Assembly (NCBI GenBank): GCA_934650095.1
Contig: CAKUFT010000004.1
Span: forward strand, 1 to 64,000
Reading direction: 5' to 3'
Length of the DNA: 64,000 bases
Source: an uncultured Collinsella sp.
GTDB taxonomy: Bacteria > Actinomycetota > Coriobacteriia > Coriobacteriales > Coriobacteriaceae
Made by a program: the position numbers and the translations under genes. Under the pieces are notes generated by a model, which worked only from the letters and a program-made list of their open reading frames with translations, searched no databases and was not told the DNA's origin. Below, piece by piece: positions 60,351 through 64,000 of this stretch (its first letter is position 1; each line of letters starts with the position of its first letter).

Positions 60351-61571
60351 CTAGTTCTCGTCCTCAAACATACCACCCGCGACGACCTCGTACATATGCT
60401 CGAGCTCCAAACGGTCCATCAAAAGCGGAACGGGGTACAGCGGATTGGCCTCGGCATCGGCATGGGCCGCCATTTGCGGAATATCGGAGCGGCGAATGCC
60501 CGAGACATATTTAGGGATTCCCAAGGCCTCGTTCATGCGATCGACCCAATCGATAAAAGCCTCGGCCGCAAGACTGTCCTGCGCAGCAGCCGGCGCAATA
60601 CCCGCCATGCGAGCAAGATCGGCAAGCTTGGGAGCTGCAGTTTCACCATAAGCGCGAAGCATGTGCGGCAGGATGATGGCGTTGGCCAAACCGTGCGGAA
60701 TGCCGTATCGGCCGCCCAGGCTGTGCGCGATGGCATGCACGTATCCGACATAGGAGCGTGTAAATGCGACGCCCGCCTTATACGCCGCCGAAAGCATGTT
60801 GCGGCGCGCACGCATGTTGTCACCATGCTCATAGGCCTCGAGCAAATTGTCGTGGATGAGCTGAACCGCCTGGCGCGCCATCTTGCGCGTATAGGGCGTA
60901 GTGCTGCGCCCGATAAAGGCCTCGACGGCATGCGTCAGGGCGTCCATACCCGTCTGCCCCGTAATGGCAGCAGGCAGACCGCGCGTAAACTCGGGGTCGT
61001 GCACCGCAAAACGCGGGATGAGCACAAAGTCGTTAATGGGGTACTTATAGTGAGTCTCGCCGTCGGTAATCACCGCCGCGAGCGTGACTTCGCTTCCTGT
61101 ACCGGCGGTAGTGGGAACCGCGATAAGCAGCGGCAGGAGACGGTGAACGCGCAACAGGCCGCGCATCTTGTTGATGGGTTTGTCGGGCTGCGCGATACGC
61201 GCCCCCACACCCTTGGCGCAGTCCATGGCCGAACCGCCACCAAAGCCGATAATGGCCCGGCAGTCGTTCTCGCGATACAGCGCCGCCGCTTCCTCCACAT
61301 TCGAGACCGTGGGGTTCGCTCGCGTTTCGGCATAGACCGTAGCGTCAATCCCCTTGGACGCGAGCGCGCGCTCGAGCGGCGCCGTGAGCCCCAAACGGGC
61401 AATACCAGGGTCTGTCACGATGAGCACACGCTGAATCGAACGCTTTTGAAGCACCGCGGGCACATCCTCGGCATGCTCCAAAATACGCGGCTCGGTATAG
61501 GGCAGGATCGGCAATGCGATGCGAAAAACCGTCTGAAATGTTCGGCACCAGGCACGACGGGCTAGATGCAT
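60351..61571 (-). CDS. Iron-containing alcohol dehydrogenase
   Basis: A 406-residue member of the group III Fe-ADH family. IIGFGGGSAMDCAKGVGA (NAD-binding loop), AVPTTAGTGSEVT and the iron-ligand region HAIAHSLGGRYGIPHGLANAI with its later AYGETAAPKLADLARMAGI are all present. ATG 61571 has AAGGAG with a 9-nt spacer; an upstream in-frame start lacks one. Two operator-like palindromes lie just upstream. It forms an operon with the aldehyde dehydrogenase, a common pair for aldehyde/alcohol interconversion. Confidence 0.9.
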   Translation of the reverse strand: MHLARRAWCRTFQTVFRIALPILPYTEPRILEHAEDVPAVLQKRSIQRVLIVTDPGIARLGLTAPLERALASKGIDATVYAETRANPTVSNVEEAAALYRENDCRAIIGFGGGSAMDCAKGVGARIAQPDKPINKMRGLLRVHRLLPLLIAVPTTAGTGSEVTLAAVITDGETHYKYPINDFVLIPRFAVHDPEFTRGLPAAITGQTGMDALTHAVEAFIGRSTTPYTRKMARQAVQLIHDNLLEAYEHGDNMRARRNMLSAAYKAGVAFTRSYVGYVHAIAHSLGGRYGIPHGLANAIILPHMLRAYGETAAPKLADLARMAGIAPAAAQDSLAAEAFIDWVDRMNEALGIPKYVSGIRRSDIPQMAAHADAEANPLYPVPLLMDRLELEHMYEVVAGGMFEDEN

Positions 61572-61589
61572 AAAGGAAACTCCTTCATT

Positions 61590-61669
61590 TGTTGATGGGT
61601 CAACATTTGCTCGACCGATTGTACTCATCGTGGGACGTAGGCGCCCTGCCAATCGTTAATCAATCAACA
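61590..61669. promoter_or_regulatory. Pair of TGTTGA-N4-TCAACA operator-like palindromes
   Basis: TGTTGATGGGTCAACA (61590-61605) is a perfect 6-4-6 palindrome; CGTTAATCAATCAACA (61654-61669) is a related copy, identical at 11 of 16 positions. They lie in the divergent region between the alcohol dehydrogenase operon and the DUF5131 gene, 64 bp apart (about six helical turns), suggesting cooperative repressor binding. Confidence 0.5.
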
Positions 61670-61761
61670 TCTTCATATTGTTCGAAGCCACCGCGCTCAT
61701 CTGCCGGTGTTAATCTTTCAGAGTCCATCAGACGCGCATCTACCGCAAAGGAGGCACAAAG

Positions 61762-62655
61762 ATGCACGACATCTGGAACCCCTGGCATGGCTGCACGCGC
61801 GTAAGCGAGGGATGCGACAACTGCTACATGTATTACATGGACGACCAGCGCGGCATCGACCCCTCCGTGATCAGCAAGAGCAGGTCGGGCTTTACCTATC
61901 CCCTTCAACGCCGACGAGACGGTAGCTACAAAGTTCGTGCCGGCGAGCTTATCCGCATCTGCATGACGAGCGACTTCTTGTTGCCCGAGGCCGATGCCTG
62001 GCGGCCAGAAGTGTGGGATATCATCCGCCAACGGCCCGACGTAAAGTTTTTCATTCTGACCAAACGTCCCGAACGCTTTTGCGACTGTCTGCCCAGCGAC
62101 TGGGGCGATGGCTGGCATAACGTCATGCTCAACGTAACCTGCGAAAACCAGCGCAGGGCCAATGAACGGATTCCCCTGTTGCTCGCCACACCCGCGGCAC
62201 ACCGCGGCATTATGTGTGCGCCGTTTATCGGAAGCGTGTCCGTCGAGAAGGCCGCCCCCGGCAGCCTAGGAAAGCCCGACGGTATCGAGCAAGTCATCGT
62301 AGGCGGAGAAAACTACGCAGGCGCGCGTCCTTGTCATTACGAATGGGTGTGCGATTTGCATGCTGAATGCGTGGCGGCAGATGCAACGTTCGCTTTCATC
62401 GAGACCGGAAGCACCTTCGTTAAAGACGGGCGTACATATCACCTTCGCGGCAAAAACCTACAAAGCGAGCAGGCATGGAAATCCGGTCTCCAGCACCGCG
62501 GCCGCCAAATCGAATGGGACCTAAGGGACCCGCTCGGCCTGGAAATCCCCAGCTCGGAGCTTTGGGATCCACCGTATTTTGAGTGGTGTGAAACCTGCGG
62601 AAGCAAGTTCATCTGCAACGGCTGCGTCCGCTGCGGATTATGCGGCCGTTGCTAG
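61762..62655 (+). CDS. DUF5131 (phage Gp37/Gp68-like) family protein with Cys-rich tail
   Basis: A 297-residue protein. The start WNPWHGCTRVSEGCDNCYMY carries Cys11, Cys18 and Cys21, the radical-SAM-like cysteine cluster of DUF5131; CMTSDFLLPEAD, FILTKRP, NVTCENQRRANERI and VIVGGENYAGARP follow, all typical. The C-terminal about 25 residues form an extra CxxC-rich tail (WCETCGSKFICNGCVRCGLCGRC), eight cysteines, which could bind zinc or an iron-sulfur cluster. Function is unknown; homologues occur in phages and chromosomes. The start has AAAGGAGG 8 nt upstream. It is divergent from the Fe-ADH operon. Confidence 0.82.
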   Translation: MHDIWNPWHGCTRVSEGCDNCYMYYMDDQRGIDPSVISKSRSGFTYPLQRRRDGSYKVRAGELIRICMTSDFLLPEADAWRPEVWDIIRQRPDVKFFILTKRPERFCDCLPSDWGDGWHNVMLNVTCENQRRANERIPLLLATPAAHRGIMCAPFIGSVSVEKAAPGSLGKPDGIEQVIVGGENYAGARPCHYEWVCDLHAECVAADATFAFIETGSTFVKDGRTYHLRGKNLQSEQAWKSGLQHRGRQIEWDLRDPLGLEIPSSELWDPPYFEWCETCGSKFICNGCVRCGLCGRC

Positions 62656-62700
62656 ATAGCAGCGACTAAATTGTTTTATTAAAAATCATTCCTAATAGGC

Positions 62701-62730
62701 TTCACATTCGGTCGCATTTATGGATAATAG
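62701..62730 (+). promoter_or_regulatory. Candidate promoter of the reverse rubrerythrin gene
   Basis: TTCACA (62701-62706), an 18-nt spacer and TAATAG (62725-62730). Downstream, CGTCCGG (62747-62753) and CCGGACG (62771-62777) form a leader hairpin 36 nt before the start codon. An AT-rich stretch just upstream (about 62668-62698) might hold a peroxide- or iron-sensing operator. Confidence 0.4.
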
Positions 62731-62812
62731 AACTCGTCAAGACGCACGTCCGGAGAGGGCCCTTACGGGACCGGACGAGCGCCCCATCGCCATCGATCGA
62801 AAGGATCGAATC

Positions 62813-63373
62813 ATGAAGTTTGTTTGCCCCGTTTGCGGTTATGTGGAAGAGTTCGACGGCACCGAGCTGCCCGAGGATTTCAAGTGCCCCCAGTGCGGCG
62901 TTCCGGGTTCTCGTTTCCTGAAGCAGGAGGAGGGCCAGCTCGAGTGGGCTGCCGAGCACGTCGTGGGCGTCGCCAAGATGGAGGGCGTCTCCGAGGACAT
63001 CGTTGCCGACCTGCGCGCCAACTTTGAGGGCGAGTGCTCCGAGGTCGGTATGTACCTGGCCATGGCTCGCGTCGCTCATCGTGAGGGCTATCCCGAGATC
63101 GGCCTGTACTGGGAGAAGGCTGCCTACGAGGAGGCCGAGCACGCCGCCAAGTTCGCTGAGCTTCTGGGCGAGGTCGTGACCGACTCCACCAAGAAGAACC
63201 TCGAGATGCGCGTTGAGGCCGAGAACGGCGCCACCGCCGGCAAGACCGACCTTGCCAAGCGCGCCAAGGCCGCCGGTCTCGATGCCATCCACGACACCGT
63301 GCACGAGATGGCTCGCGACGAGGCCCGCCACGGCAAGGCTTTCGCCGGCCTGCTCAAGCGCTACTTTGGCTAA
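62813..63373 (+). CDS. Reverse rubrerythrin (rubredoxin-like domain first)
   Basis: A 186-residue protein. The N-terminal rubredoxin-like iron site has CPVCGY (Cys5, Cys8) and CPQCGVP (Cys25, Cys28), followed by a rubrerythrin diiron four-helix domain (about 45-186) with repeated E-x-x-H and [18 protein letters not shown]. The order is opposite to classic rubrerythrin and matches the reverse rubrerythrins of clostridia, which reduce hydrogen peroxide and oxygen with NADH-derived electrons. ATG 62813 has AAAGGA 8 nt upstream; an earlier in-frame start lacks one. Confidence 0.92.
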   Translation: MKFVCPVCGYVEEFDGTELPEDFKCPQCGVPGSRFLKQEEGQLEWAAEHVVGVAKMEGVSEDIVADLRANFEGECSEVGMYLAMARVAHREGYPEIGLYWEKAAYEEAEHAAKFAELLGEVVTDSTKKNLEMRVEAENGATAGKTDLAKRAKAAGLDAIHDTVHEMARDEARHGKAFAGLLKRYFG

Positions 63374-63407
63374 GCCAAGCGCCTGAGACATAACCTCTAG
63401 CTTGCTG

Positions 63408-63437
63408 AGGCCCGAACCACGTGGTTCGGGCCTTTTT
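63408..63437 (+). terminator. Rho-independent terminator of reverse rubrerythrin
   Basis: AGGCCCGAACCAC (63408-63420) pairs with GTGGTTCGGGCCT (63421-63433), followed by TTTT. It is 34 nt past the stop codon. Confidence 0.92.
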
Positions 63438-63503
63438 CGTGCCTCACGAACTTGTTAACTCCCTGAAATAGGACCACCTTAGGCATCGGCTTCTCGTCAA
63501 AAA

Positions 63504-63626
63504 CTAAGTGAGTAGACTTTTTGGAACTTGCCGAGCACACCATCCATATTGCTTTATAAAGCCGCAGGTAAATAACTTGTTGCAAAACGGCCTGGTCGCC
63601 AAACTGCCAAAAGTCTACTCACTTAG
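63504..63626. repeat. 123-bp inverted-repeat (MITE-like) element, copy 2
   Basis: Bounded by CTAAGTGAGTAGACTTTTTGG (63504-63524) and CCAAAAGTCTACTCACTTAG (63607-63626). It has the same length as copy 1 (52175-52297) and the same interior landmarks (GCCGAGCACA, CCGCAGGTA). Its right end reads CTAAGTGAGTAG on the minus strand and supplies the last three codons (Leu-Ser-Glu) and TAG stop codon of the nuclease gene at 63615. Confidence 0.8.
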
Positions 63627-64000
63627 AACCGCAGCCGTCCACGATCGAGTTGTTTTGTGTCTAACGGGCATCTTTCCGTCAATTACTCCCAATTTTGTCC
63701 AGTCAACGAATAGTTCAGATCGGAGTAATGTCTCAGCCCTTTGCTCATCTGAGCTTTTATCACGATATTCAGCATCGAGCATCCTGCATACGGCCTTAAC
63801 AATCGCGCGGAATCTACCCTCATCGGATATCTGTCTGTGTGTCAGGAGAAGTACATCGTAGCCCATGGCCTGAAGGGCTGTCATGCGGTCAGCGTCACGC
63901 AAGCCATCCCCTGCGCGTCCGTGCGAGGCCTTCCCCTGACATTCAATGGCCACCTGTCGCCTGCCGTCCGGCGAAGAAAGAAGTAGGTCGATATATACAC
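63615..64000 (-). CDS. Endonuclease-like domain protein, start beyond window edge
   Basis: A C-terminal fragment of about 128 residues; the reading frame stays open to the edge. YIDLLLSSPDGRRQVAIECQGKASHG, then LRDADRMTALQAMGYDVLLLTHRQISDEGRFRAIVKAVCRML, resembles DUF559/Vsr-like very short-patch or restriction endonuclease-fold proteins (Asp and Glu-x-Gln core with a downstream LxALGY-like helix). The final residues VLSE and stop codon come from the inverted-repeat element, so the native C-terminus may have been replaced by insertion of that element. Function uncertain. Confidence 0.6.
   Translation of the reverse strand, partial: VYIDLLLSSPDGRRQVAIECQGKASHGRAGDGLRDADRMTALQAMGYDVLLLTHRQISDEGRFRAIVKAVCRMLDAEYRDKSSDEQRAETLLRSELFVDWTKLGVIDGKMPVRHKTTRSWTAAVLSE

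Noticed and set aside
61762-62655. Prophage remnant because of the Gp37/Gp68-like protein
   Set aside because: No integrase, structural or lysis genes or attachment sites were seen nearby; DUF5131 also occurs as a chromosomal single gene.
1-64000. CRISPR arrays, tRNA or rRNA genes
   Set aside because: No regularly spaced repeat array, tRNA cloverleaf or rRNA-like stretch was found in any intergenic region, although small or unusual RNAs could be missed by eye.

Overview
The window looks like the chromosome of a high-GC anaerobic gut actinobacterium of the class Coriobacteriia, most probably Collinsella or a close relative. This is inferred from the base composition, strong Shine-Dalgarno sites, many short convergent or overlapping gene pairs, a ferredoxin-fused lactate dehydrogenase/Etf module, a reverse rubrerythrin, and small intergenic palindromic repeats. 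No 16S or other taxonomic marker is present. I see 52 protein genes (two cut by the window edges), no tRNA or rRNA gene, no CRISPR array, no insertion sequence with a transposase, and no prophage.

Layout. 1-11.7 kb: a partial transglutaminase-family gene, fba, a recJ(helicase fusion)-rel-MBL hydrolase operon, a bile acid:sodium symporter family transporter, and a cutC-DUF4931 pair. 11.7-18.1 kb: a branched-chain amino acid ABC importer (livFGMH) with two closely related Tat/lipoprotein binding proteins. 18.2-31.8 kb: hom, a BaiA-like short-chain dehydrogenase, a CPA2 antiporter, single-chain purL, a DMT transporter, a GGDEF protein, a 2-keto-3-deoxygluconate permease, azlCD and an HD hydrolase. 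31.8-35.4 kb: a three-gene lactate dehydrogenase/EtfAB module with two [4Fe-4S] motifs fused to EtfA, probably for electron confurcation. 35.7-39.0 kb: a five-gene operon of exported proteins, one with a sortase-type LAQTG tail. 39.9-45.5 kb: a compact module of TerB_N/TerB_C protein, BrxD-like ATPase and Lhr/BrxHI-like helicase, the best candidate for an under-described DNA-processing or defence system. 45.5-52.1 kb: bacterial Elp3, a SpeE-like methyltransferase, a membrane XRE regulator with a DUF4097 protein, a Trm9-like methyltransferase and trmB. 52.4-64 kb: a Ski2-like DUF3516 helicase, a DUF2130 coiled-coil nuclease-like protein, small hydrolases, an aldehyde/alcohol dehydrogenase pair, a DUF5131 protein, reverse rubrerythrin and a partial nuclease.

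How the parts fit together. The Liv importer and AzlCD exporter suggest active branched-chain amino acid handling. Lactate oxidation through LctD/EtfAB would feed electrons to NAD and ferredoxin. Elp3 plus the Trm9-like enzyme could make cm5U and then mcm5U at tRNA wobble positions. Intergenic space carries two copies of a 123-bp inverted-repeat element with stop codons in all three frames at its ends (one supplies the stop codon of a nuclease gene), a small family of palindromes containing AAAGGTGCCTGTCCCC, an 87-bp direct repeat downstream of fba, and a candidate ~100-nt small RNA near 58.85 kb.
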